This document shows positions 35,560-47,200 of a DNA stretch of 64,000 nucleotides, one piece after another. The notes beneath the pieces were generated by a model that was given only the letters and a program-made list of their open reading frames with translations, made no database searches and had not been told where the DNA came from. The stretch comes from Dromaius novaehollandiae (taxonomy: Eukaryota; Chordata; Aves; Casuariiformes; Dromaiidae). A program made the position numbers and the translations under genes. Numbering within the stretch: the stretch's first letter is position 1; the number at the start of each line of letters is the position of its first letter. The stretch is from the NCBI RefSeq assembly GCF_036370855.1, contig NC_088100.1, positions 36,034,563 to 36,098,562 of the forward strand. Reading direction: 5' to 3'.

Positions 35560-38500
35560 AGCCAGTATTTGCATATGTAATTTATCTTTTTTTTGAAAAC
35601 AGTATAACCCCTTTGTGAGCTTCTTGCTGCAGAGAACATTTCTACAGAATAATTTTTGTTAAAAGCTTCAGCCAGTTGACAGATTGCCTCAAGTACCTTC
35701 TTTCCCTGGAGATTTTTGCCAACAGCCATGCTCAAGTGACACTGCCTGGGGCTGGGCAAGGCTGGCTCGATGACTGCTGTATATTCCCATGAGCTGTCCG
35801 ATTCATGTAAATCAGGCAGGGTTTAATGTTTTCTGGTTAGGAGGGGTATGTCTACACAGACGGATTCATACAGGTATAGTACATCTCTAGTCCAGAAGAG
35901 GTGTACTTATCTGATGTTCTCTGCTTCTTAGGGAGGCCTGACATCATCTCAGCTTGGCTCTCTCATGTCCGTGACGAAGCTGACAAGGGTCTGAGCAGAA
36001 CAGAGAGCCAGCAGAGCACATGTGCATCCTTCTGTGAATGTGGAGATTCCCTACCTCTGCGAATGCACTGTGCGAGCTGTTAAGTTTTGCTAGCAGGAAT
36101 GTTCAAACTTCTCTTGACAGCCAAATTATATTTTTAATGCACTTCTAGTTTTACTTCTCCAAAGTAGGGATTTCCATGCATTGGTCTGGGTAAATGTCAA
36201 GCAGTTGAGGCCACTCTGGGAACAAGCAAGAGTTATAATTTACATTAGAGCTATGTAAAAGAGTTGCTGGAGTCTCTCATCCTAAGAAATCATCTTTGCT
36301 TGAAGTGGCATATTGTGGCACCTGATTGCTTCAGGATTCTGTGCCCAACCTCCCTTGGGCACAAGGGAGCTTGTAAGGCTTACCAGACTTTAATTCAGCC
36401 TGAACAAATACATGGAATGGAAAACATTTTTCCAAGCTAGCATTTATTCAATAGCAGAGCACCCTTCTTTAAGAGCAGCAAAAAATTACCAGAAACAAAT
36501 GAAAAGTTTCTGTCCCCAAAAAGGTCAAGAAAGTAAAAAGCAAGCCACATGTCTATCTGAAAAGTGCATGCAAAATGTGCATACCACATCACATTACGTC
36601 CAAATGACCTGAACTCACTGCAATGTAGGAGAACACTCATCCCACTATCACTGACACTAAAGGAAATAGTTTCTGCCAAAAGAAGCTTCATCAGTCTACG
36701 TAATCAATAGAGAGTTGTATACATCTTAGTATTGTTTTTCTCCGATACTCTTTCTGTGTTGCCCAGCTGTCTTGCTGTCCATACCCAGCTCTTGCTTTCC
36801 CTGCAGGAAATTCAATTCCATTCTGATCTTTCTCTGCTGTTAGATGCTCTTTTGTCAAAGGCATAAGCAGGTCTAGCAGCCACTCTTCTGAGAAATAAGC
36901 TAGTACTCAATTAAGATTCTTTAAGCTTCAGTGCACCAGACTCTCTAGCAGCCTCCACAATTTGAATATAGAGGTAGAAGTGGTTCAAACAAGATACCAG
37001 GGCTATTGGGACCAGATATCAGACCTGTTCAAAGGTGATGGAAAAAAAGTAAAGAGTCAGAGGATCCGCAATTGTAATCTTCACTGATCCCCAAACCTGC
37101 CAAGCATTCCTGATTTCTTCTTTCACAAGTCTTGTCTTTACCAATGGTTGGCAGGATCAGACCACAAGTTACCATCTTACTGTGAAGAAAATGTCAGTCT
37201 AACCCATGTAAAGTGCTTAGTAACTAAATGGCTTTCTTGCGTAACAACTCACATTTGTAAATTAATCATGTTGCAACAGTCTCACTCGAGGCTAACCCAA
37301 CAGGCCACTTTAACTCATTTTATGTGTTCTGAATGTGGAAACATTAAATCTAGGTCAATATTTTCAGTAAATTCAATAAATTATTCACTGAGTCAATTAT
37401 TTTCTCAGAATCTTTTGTACCACAAATTTTCTACCTCGTGCCACTGAACTGCTTGAGCATTCAAAGAAAGAAAAGAATCTTATCTGCAAAGGAATTGCAT
37501 AGACACACACTTTAATCCTGAATTTAACATTGCTAGGTATAGCACAGCAGGAAGAAAGTGAATTTCATGGCACCACAAGTTTGATTATCTTCAGACTGAG
37601 AGGCATTTGTGTCTACATCAGCTTATTCAAGAAGTTGGGAAGGGGAAAATTCATTACTCCAATGAAATTTGTATATTCCTAGAAACAAAGAGTCATTAAG
37701 TAATTTCTCTAACATTGACTGGTATCTGTAGTATAGCTTCAGATCACTTGTGTGGTCCTGTAAATTAAAATGTGTCCATTAAGATTTTGTAATATATGAT
37801 TTTTAATGCATTTCCATCTTAATTTTTGCATCTCAAAACTAGGATTATCAAAATTACACAGGAATAAAGATGAATAAAAGCTAAATGTAAAAATTAGAAG
37901 TAGAAATGGATAATAGCCTTCCTTCATTGTTAATTTTGTAGGCTTTTTATAGAAGTGAACTGTAAGATAAAGTTGAATGAAAACTATGAACATCTGACAT
38001 GCAAGATGAATAAAGAGCTGTAAGAATAAGGGCTGTGCATAAGAAAGAAAAGCAAGAGTACAAGTAGAATGCAAAGAGATGGTTTGGAGGGCACACTGGG
38101 AGGCCCACAAACATGGAGAGGGGCTGATTTAGGCACACTATCATGTAAAATTCACAGAACCTAACTGCACTAGATGAAAAGTTAAAAGGAAATCTTCTGG
38201 TAAAAACTGTCAAAATTGACATGACCAACATGCTTTTCTTTACAAAGCTACTCCTAACAGCTGTATTGGTAATGAATGACTTGAACTGAGATGCTGTTGT
38301 AGCAGTTTCTGTCATATAACCAGATGATGCTCATTGGCTGTGGCAGGTGTTGTCGAAACTGGCAAATGTGTCCTCCTCTGTCTGACAGTTTTCCCTTCCC
38401 TTTTCCCTTATGTGCTCCATTTGCTTTTCATCACTGTCACAGGCATCCTCAGAAATGGGTCCTCTTAGTGAAAAACTCACAGCACTGGGCATGGAGGACC

Positions 38501-39215
38501 ATGCAGCCAGAACCTCTGCTCCCACTCACTTCCAGAAATTAAACCTTTTCCCCTCTCTACAGGCTTGACCTGCCAATGGTGGTGATGGGAGGAGCAAACT
38601 CTTAGTGCTGCTCCACTGTGCTTGGATTTTAAATGTTCAGCAGTCCATTGTAATTAGTAATGAGTGTTGAAAAAAAAAAGTCATTGGTGTCATGCATTAT
38701 TTTTTTTTTCACAGCTTAAGTTCTAATGACTAAGGAACTGCCAGGAAGAACAGAGACTGTTTTCACACAGTCACACTTGGATGTGTTTAACAAAAATTTT
38801 ATCTTTGAGTTAAGCAAAGCATTCTGAAGAGCACTGCTTTCAACCAGTTTTCCAGTTAGATTCGCTAATGTATAAAGAGGTCAAGTAACAACTATGTCAG
38901 AATAAAATTAGACACTGCTGAAATTAGAATCTATGGCATTCTTAGTTCTGAGTCTTCTCCTCAAGCCATTCACTATCAGGGTTTATCTAATTGCATAATA
39001 TTTTACACTATAAATGCAAGCATTGTACTTTGTTGGCATATCTTACATCTCTATTAGAAGAAGCTAATTAGGCCGTATTTTCTGTGCACCAGATGAATAC
39101 GTGCTTTTTGAACTCAGATACATGGTGTTGAATATTATGGTGATTAATAGTGGTACACTGTACAGTTATACATATGGAGTTTGAGCTTCAGTGGTAACAG
39201 CACTGATGATGTACA
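35560..39215. other. non-coding stretch
   Basis: Minus-strand frames of about 120 codons at 37739-38315 overlap one another and show no domain. A10 and T10 runs near 38670-38709. No transposon recognised. Confidence 0.5.
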
Positions 39216-39219
39216 GTGT

Positions 39220-39560
39220 TTTCCATTAACCCCCTGAGTTTCTGTGACAGTGAACCATTAACTCAAAGGTGTTTCTCTTTTGCAGGGAACCTAAGGCAAT
39301 GAGCACATCCACTGAACCAATTGCGGCCTCATTCTCAAATGTCACCCAAGCGCTTTCGTAATGCAAATATTAATCTTCAAAACCAATTGGCAGGCACATC
39401 ATGTGCCAATCCTATCTAAAGAGTGGACACGTGAACTGCATGGCAAACACTTAACAGGGTTTCAAGTATGCTTGCACAGCAGGCTGTTAGTAGCATTTTG
39501 GTGCATTTAAATGGCATAAAAAGGTTCCATTTATCTAGGCTCTGTAGAACGTTTGGCATT
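39220..39560 (+). promoter_or_regulatory. candidate conserved element with octamer, CCAAT motifs and an acceptor-like site
   Basis: GTTTCTCTTTTGCAG at 39271-39285 is a good 3' splice-site match. After it a frame stays open from 39287 to a TAA at 39359-39361, with an ATG at 39299. Just beyond lie the POU octamer ATGCAAAT (39361-39368), CCAAT at 39383-39387 and 39406-39410, and the perfect palindrome GGCACATCATGTGCC (39393-39407). A CATTTAAATGG motif follows near 39507. It could be an enhancer, a short terminal exon, or both. Confidence 0.35.
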
Positions 39561-39955
39561 TGGATTTTAATACAGAACAACAGGAGCAAACCAGAAGATA
39601 GCTCTGGAACCTATTTTTAGCTAGAGAAAGTCCCTAATACTCCACAGCTTAGATGACAGGGCCATTTCCTGTCCCAGGGCATTCCCATCGATAAACAGAG
39701 AGGTTGGGAAAGGCTTCAAAGTGATTTGAACTTAAATCTGTGAAACACTTCTTTTTGAATGCAGTGGTAAGAACACTTGAAGCAGTAGGAACAGCTGTTT
39801 ACTTTTATTCTCCTCAGTTCTAGGGAAATGAGTAAATGTAGTATGAGTTGTATTGGCAAGCAGTGAGTTATTGGTCTATTGTTTGACAGAAAAAATAAAT
39901 ACACTGGATTTGGGAGCTTTGCCCCCAGTTGGTGCAAAATATTAAGCACACAGTG

Positions 39956-39985
39956 TTTTGTTTTGTTTTGTTTTGTTTTGTTTTG
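39956..39985. repeat. (TTTTG)6 microsatellite
   Basis: Six exact TTTTG units. Confidence 0.97.
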
Positions 39986-40294
39986 CTGCAGCCCTGTTCT
40001 TATACCTGAACTATGGCTATGTGCCAGCTGAAGGAGTGTGAAGGCAGCCCCGTAACCCTGACTCTGCTCCCCAGCGCAGAGGAAACCTCGCTAGAAAGAG
40101 GGACGGCTGCAGCTGGCATTTCCCAGAGGACCAGGGAAAAGTAAGTGCCAAATTGTGACCGCTGACTTCCTGCCCTGCTCTTGGCCCCACATGTTGAACC
40201 TTCCTCAGGGAAGCTGGAAAGGGACCATGCTAGCCCTGTCACCACAGCCTGATGGCTCACTAGTGTTTCTAGGAAAGCTGTTTACTGGCTGCAT

Positions 40295-40332
40295 AGTTAA
40301 TTAATTACATTCATTAATCATTAATTAATTGC
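40295..40332. promoter_or_regulatory. cluster of TTAATTAA homeodomain-type sites
   Basis: Two TTAATTAA palindromes (about 40297-40304 and 40321-40328) flank a stretch with ATTAATC. Many TAAT cores fall within 40 bases. This fits homeodomain binding, though simple AT-rich duplication explains it as well. Confidence 0.35.
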
Positions 40333-40339
40333 ATCTTTG

Positions 40340-42220
40340 AAACTCAGACCAGGTCATTAAATTATCCATTTTGACCTTTTTCAAGCTACTGAACTGAACA
40401 AAATGTTTCCTGGTCCAGCTTGGGCTGCATGGTATTTTTCTATGTGATTTCAAAACTGTCTGAGCAACATGGAATTCAGAATTTGACATGGTGTTATTTC
40501 CTCCTCAAAAAAGTTTAATATTTATGCTTGAGCCTTCCTTTACTGTGGAAAAATAGTGAAAAAGTAACTGAAAGGCGAAAAACACATTCTGGAGAGAGAG
40601 AGGGTGAAGGAGCGGAGGAGGAAAGAGAAATGTCAGTACAATCAGCACTGCCGAGATGGAGTTGTTCCAGGTCTCTATCAGGGCAATTGGTCATTCAACT
40701 TGATCTTGAATTTGTCAGGTGCAGAGAGCCTAACCATCATTCACTGAGAATACACTGTTCCTCATACTGACTACATTTTTTAGAAAAGTCAGCATTTTAC
40801 TTGAGGAAACTTTTACAGCTGCTCTCGGGTATTAAAAAATACCAGCCTTGCCAAAAGAGGTTTCTTGTTATCCTCAGCCTCTGACTCCTCATAGTGTCAT
40901 CTGTCATCTTTCAAATCAATTTTCTGTTAGAATGTGACTTTCTGATTAGGATTTTTTTCCCCTTTTGTCCAGTTGCTTATACATCTTTTCTCCCTCGTAT
41001 TGAAGCAAAAAGGTTTCTTTCCCTTGTTGTTTCAGGACAGCTGCCTTTGTGTTTTGCTTTATATTCCAGCAGTGTGTTTGTGTTTAATAGGAGACATTTC
41101 CAAAAGGGCTGAGGGTCAGACTTTCAAGTTTGCAGCACTTATGGCTGTGTGCAGATGAAGTGCACATCCATTCAGACCGCTGTAAATGTTCCCTATTTCA
41201 CAGCATTCAGCACAGTGCACAAGTCTGCAGCACAGTGCATCGCTGTCTTAGAGATTCCTGAAGTCGCTCCCGGTGAGCAGAAGCAGCAGTTTGAGGCTCA
41301 GAATCAGGGTCTCTGTGTTACTGTGTCTAGTCTACTTGATCTTGCCCCCTGCAGAGCAATCTAGCTCAGTGCTGCACTGACACTGCAGTGTTGTCCCTTC
41401 CAGGTTGGAAACTTAAATTGCATCTTGACTTCAAGCTGAAGTGGAATAGGTACTTATTCTTCTAATTCAACTCAGTTGCTGTGTGTTTTGAAGGAGTCTG
41501 GCTTTGTAACAGTGATCACTTTCCAATCTCTCCTGCTGGTCTTGAAGGTTGTAGAGCACTAGTGGTCCATGAACATGCCCGGTCTCCTGTTTAGGCACAA
41601 TCCTCATGTCCTATTATAATTGACTGGAGTATCTGTTAAGGTCATTGTACTTCACCAGCAGCCTAACTGTAAATACCTGGTTTATAGTTGACTGTTTTGA
41701 TTGCTTTTGCTTAACACTGAAAACGAAGAATTCTATTGTCGGATCGGAATCAAAGTCGTCACCTTTAAAGCAAAAAGAATTTGAGTCCTATATTCAATGT
41801 CTAATTAGAGTTCATTTTTTCTTTATTGTTTCCTGAAAAATACCCCAAGTATTTGTATGTTTTGCAATGGACATTCTGTCCATGACAGATTTGTTATCAC
41901 ATTTACTGAATTTTGCTGTATTTCTGCTGCTACTCATGTAAAATGATCAATTTATTTTGCATAATGTGTCCACAAATAAAAGCAAAAACTAAGAGTTATA
42001 AATCATCTGACATTCTAACAGTATGCTGTTTTCTGACTTCGGATGACTCATTGTCATACTTGTTTGTTAGCTTGTTCATCTATTAAATAGAACATGCTCT
42101 ATAACAAGTGACCCATTTCATTTTCAATTCTAATTTTGCCATTTTGGAGCCTCTTAATCCATTTTTTTCTAGTCTGAGTGCCAAAGGTTAATATCTTAAA
42201 TTCATATTTAGACATCTAAG
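40340..42220. other. non-coding stretch
   Basis: No coding frame above 80 codons and no repeat family seen. Confidence 0.5.
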
Positions 42221-42224
42221 CAGA

Positions 42225-42275
42225 AGTGGTCCATTGTGGCCGCTAAATAAACAAAGCAATTATAATTGTGAAGTT
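42225..42275. promoter_or_regulatory. SOX / forkhead / homeodomain composite site
   Basis: CCATTGTGG (42231-42239, SOX-like), TAAATAAACA (42244-42253, forkhead-like), AACAAAG (42250-42256, SOX-like) and the perfect 12-bp palindrome CAATTATAATTG (42257-42268, paired homeodomain-like) are packed without gaps. Such composites are common in developmental enhancers. Confidence 0.4.
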
Positions 42276-42279
42276 TTAA

Positions 42280-43930
42280 ACATCTCTTCTCTTAACTTTC
42301 TTATAAATAAAAACTTTCTTCAGAGTTTTCAACATAGTTCAGTTCTGGGCTAATACTGAATATAAAAAGTTATTCTCAAATTCAAATAATTCTGAAGTTA
42401 TGAATGACAAGGCAATTACCATAGAACTCTGCAGAAATATGAAAATTTGAAGCATTTTGTTCAAATCAGAACACCTTCTGATTAAACACAGGCACACAAT
42501 ATAAGCAAAAAGTACATTCTTATATCAGATATTTTTGCTGATTAACACACCTTGATTAGCACACATTGATGAAATGTGATAATCGATGTCATTACAAAAC
42601 ATTCACTTTAATAGTGTTCAAGATTGTTGGTGTCTAGCAAGCTCTGTAACTGCTTTAATATTTTATAGTAATGGTATTGTATTGATTTTCTTTAGGTACT
42701 TTTCTCCTTTTTATTGAGCTTGTGAATCTACTACATGTTCTTTGTGACTTGTGCCCACGTCCTTTTAAGATCTCTATGCCTTTCCTCTCATTCTACATAT
42801 TTATTTTTCAGCTCTCCCCTTTTCTTTCAAGGAGGCTAGAATAAATGTTTTTTAAGTCCAGAAAGGCTGTGTAAAATGTCTGAATGACAAAGTAATGAAC
42901 ACTCTTTGTGACTGTAGTCAGCACAAGTATTTATTGCTAAGCAACACAGACTGATGTCAAAGAGTTTTGCCAAATGCAGATGGTGAGTAGGTTTGTTGAA
43001 AAAACGAAATCACTCTAATATAGTGGTTTCTAATATAATAAAAATGAAATACACTCAACTGGTCAGAGTGAAGGGCTCCACCAAGAGGGATGAGGTTAAC
43101 TTAATAATAGTTTCTATATGCTTGGTCTGTATTTTAGGTAGCTATTCATATGGGAGAGTATTCCTTACTACCTCTTCTGAAAACTCAACAACAGAAAACT
43201 TAGGGAAGCAAAAACATCTGCAAAACTTTCCCAAAGTGGCAACCTTCTCAAAACCTGCTTTTGAGAATATTATTATGACTAAAAGAAGGACACAATATCA
43301 TATTTAGTTGATGGTGGGGGGAAGGAGGGTGTTTCAAATATCCAGGTACAACATTTTTCATCACTCTAGTTTCTTACGGAGTAAATTATTTTAGTCCGTT
43401 TTATCGAATGCCTTTGTGTCCTTTCTCAGAACAACTCACCAAATGTGACTGCTTGGCTGAAATTGATGATTATGTCACTGCAAAGTTGGATGTGTGTCCT
43501 ACAGGGGCTGTCCACCAAACTCCTTTATCCCTTTTGAGACCAGATCTGCCACAGTGAAGAACATGCTCATTTATCTGCTCTGAGCACAGTGATGAAGCCA
43601 CACTGATCTTTATGCATATTCTTTAGGTAGAGCTCACTGTCAAAATAAGGTGCAAATTTTTTCTCATTCCCACAGGAAGTGGACAAAAGCAGACCTTATT
43701 CCCAAGCCTTGAGAAGTCCGGCCTTTCTGCAGGGGGGAATGTGTTTGGTCTGAAGAACATGAAACCACATGGCTGTTGGTTAGCACTTAAGGACTGTGCT
43801 GGAGGCAGTCTAATCTGGTTCAGTCAGTCAGATTGCTGAAATCATTTGTCGTAATTCATCTCTGGTGCAGCCTGCTCCAGGATGCTGCTGCCTCCTTCCT
43901 TTGAAGCTGTCTCACCCGCAGACCCACGTA
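42280..43930. other. non-coding stretch
   Basis: One 104-codon + frame (42993-43307) with no known domain. Nothing else seen. Confidence 0.5.
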
Positions 43931-43931
43931 C

Positions 43932-44183
43932 CTTGCTCACTCTCCCAGGGACAACATGCCAGTACTCAGCCTGGCAAATTAATCCTGCTGCCTGACTCCC
44001 AAATGTCCCTCCTTTTCTGTGTACAGGAGCCCAATGCCTGACCCAGACTTCCTGGTCCTTAGCCCTAAACTGGATGATATGGAGAGACAGGCACATTCCT
44101 AGTTTCTCCGTCTTTTCGGTGAGCGAGTTGCCCTTGCTGTCCTGTGCTGGTAGTAACGTTGGTGCAGAGGCTGGAATGGTAAC
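43932..44183 (-). other. candidate 252-bp internal exon (unrecognised)
   Basis: On the minus strand an acceptor-like CCTATTACAG precedes 44183 and a donor AAG/GTACGT falls at 43932. The 252 bases between are a multiple of three and stay open in one frame throughout (the frame spans 43842-44276, the longest in the window). The translation includes KTEKLGMCLSLHIIQFRAKD and QEVWVRHWAPVHRKGGTFG. I do not recognise the protein. The pyrimidine tract is modest. It could be an exon of an unknown gene, a fragment of an old element, or chance. Confidence 0.2.
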
Positions 44184-44230
44184 CTGTAATAGGATAAGTG
44201 CACTAAATAGTGTTGTCTTGGCAATAAAGT

Positions 44231-44273
44231 AAAACAAACAAACAAAACAAAACAACAACAAAAAACAAACAGA
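44231..44273. repeat. A/C-rich (AAAC)n block
   Basis: AAAC, AAAAC and AAC units, a simple low-complexity repeat just upstream of the candidate minus-strand exon. Confidence 0.9.
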
Positions 44274-44279
44274 CAACCC

Positions 44280-47200
44280 TATACCTTAATCCTGTATCTT
44301 AATATAAAAGTTGGCCTGGTTTGCTTCAGAGTAATGATCTTGATTCTTGTGCAATTCATTAAACAGGTCTCTTGTGTCTGAACGAAAAATATAGTATGTA
44401 TGAAAGTTATTAGCCTAACCTGAGTGAAAGAAAGCTCACCCAAAGCTCTCGTGGGGCTTAGATGGGAAAAATTACTTGTAACTTCAAGTTTCTTTTAGTT
44501 GTGCCAGGCACCCAGTCATATCACACTGTTCAGCCATACAAGAAAGAGATGAGTGGCTATTAAATTAGAATTAGATACTTTCACTTAATAAAAACAATAA
44601 TCAGTTTTGAATAATAATTACATTTGGGGAAGATTTTGGAAAGACTGTGTCCTGTTGCCGCTTGCTTTGCTGCTTTGATGTCAGGTTTGTGTTTTGGGCT
44701 TTTCTTTGCTTCCAGGTCTATTTGCTAAGGTTCAGTATTGCTATTTGTAAATGTTCACCAGCTAGTGAGAATAAATGATTTTTCAGAGCTCGATGTTAAC
44801 ATTTTGCTCACTTCTGCAGTTCACTATTGAGTGTTTGCCTACCTGGTATTTTTCTGGTGTCTGATCAGGCAAGAAAAACCCTAAACAGCAAAAAGGTGAA
44901 CTAGTGAAAGTGCTAATGACAACTGTATACTAAATAATGCAACCTGAGAATTGTTTTCTTGAGTTTTGGGGCTTTGAAGATATTTTCATGGACGCTCAGC
45001 CATTTGAATGTTCATGAAAGAGTTAGAAAGAGGATAGGGGTAATGCAAATTTAGTTTGAATTGCAGACATTTAATTATAAACTTCTTCATATATCTGTTT
45101 GGACTGGGGAGAGGGGGTTCCTAATCTTTCAAATAGTTCTACTCACAGAGCTTTTTCTCCTGATCACCAGTCATATATACAAAGCCACAATATTCTGTTT
45201 TCTCCATTTCTAATGCACTGCTGAGATATCTGGCACTCTTATCATTTAGTCCTAAAAGCTATTAATGCACTTGGTGAAGATGGAAAATAGAATACGAAAT
45301 CTTGTCAAGCCTACTGAAAGCTAGAGTCAGTCTTTTTTTTTACAAATGTTTTTCAGAAACTCAGTTCTGTCTATGATAAATGCACTTTTCAAAGTGAAGT
45401 ACTGCAGATTTAGTACTTAGAAAAATCCCCTGTCAACAGCAGCCAAATTCTGAGCTCTTTATTTATCTGTGAAACAGCCAGAGTAGGCACAGAGACAGAG
45501 TAAACTTTTTAACCCTGTGAAAGTACTTTACCTTGAGCTGGTCAGACCATCTGTAGCTGTGAGAGGACGTCTTCCACGTCCATCCAGCTGTCAGCCTTTC
45601 TGCTGAGCCTGGTAACAAGGCTTGAATTAGCATCAAAATGTGATGGTGAGTATTAAATATTTATCACAGTGTAGGCTTGGATCTTAAGTTCCCACATACC
45701 ATGTGCAAGGCCAGGCTATGGAGTGTGCCTTGACCCAACAGGTGCTGGTTATTTATATGGAAAGGAAGGACTCCAACAAGCAAAGTCTGGAGACAGTTTC
45801 TCTACAGCTACCAGGAGGCCTGTGCATGGGTCTCCTGCTTGGCCATGGAGGAACACACGTTCAAGGCCTTGAATCAGATCAAGCTCCTTCAGCCTGAGCC
45901 TCCCCTTCCTAAATCCCAGGTAATTACTGTAGCCACAAGGCTCCTTGCAGCCCTTAGATACCCTACCTTGCATGCCCAACCTGCTCTCTGGTTTCAGCTC
46001 TAGCTGATCGGGAGGGCTGCAGGCAAAAGGGATACCTGACTCGGGGGCAAATTCTCTGCAAACAAGGATTTATAGTGACTGTTGCCACACAGGGTGCCTT
46101 AAAACTTCCCTTTGAGCACAGTCCTTCTCTAAGGTAAATTTGTTATAGGAAGATGAGAGAGCAAAACCAATTCCCAGAGTTTATCTTATTCTACCTTTCT
46201 TTCCAGGCACATTCGCCAATGGTTTGAAGTCTGCACCTCATACATCTCTCAGTTGTAGGGGACATGACATTCATATTCACACACAAGGGAACATTTTTGA
46301 ACATCTGACACACAATCTTCCCCTTAACTGTGTTCACAGTAAACTTCAAAATCAGTATATCAAAGGACCTTAACAGCTTTAATGGAATATAGAAATTTCC
46401 TCTTGTTGTGCTCTGAATTCTGAAATAATGGCCCTCATTTTAACTTTATGAGGAGATTTTTGGTCCTTGAGAAACCCCCCAAATTTAAGATTATAATTAT
46501 TATTCTATTATTATTTTAAATAGGTTTTGGCAATCAAGGGGCAAGTTGAGATAAATGATGACTCTGAATTTAATAGCTTTCGGATGGTTATCCAGACCTA
46601 ACATGAAATCAAGATCTTTTAAAGTACTTTCATCTGTAATGTTAGTTGCAGTTTGAACTACACTATAGATTAGGCAACTCTTGTCTAATCAGATCCCTTT
46701 GTATTTGTGTGATAATGTTACCTTGCAACTATTGATCTGTGAGCAGATATACAGCTTTCTTTCAACCAAAAGCACATGTACCACAGGCACTTTGAAAATC
46801 AAATTTTTCCCTCTGAGTAAGACAGGGTCTCAAAAATTCCACCGACTTTAAAAAACAAGTTGTGGGGAATATCTTCCTTACATATTAATTGAGAACAATC
46901 TGAGAATACAACTGTTAACTACTTCTGGCTCCAAACGCCTTTTGGTAAATCTGATTTCAAAATTCAAACTTTTAACTATATAAAGATATGTCAAATGAAA
47001 GTGCATTTATTTGGCTCTTTGGATGTACTGTATATCGAATTGTCTGATAACTCACTAAAAAATTCATATCTAGTCTTTTTAGAGTGATGAAGGAAAATAA
47101 TGGGCCTCAAAGGGAGCACCTTTAAGAATAAGCTTGTTTTCTGTGTTCTCTTAGAGAAGGAAACAACGAAAACTAAGCGGAAGCAGATGGCATTTTATTA

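Noticed and set aside
37739..38315. Two overlapping minus-strand frames of 122-123 codons
   Set aside because: Both frames are open over the same DNA with hydrophobic, AT-driven composition; neither matches a known protein.
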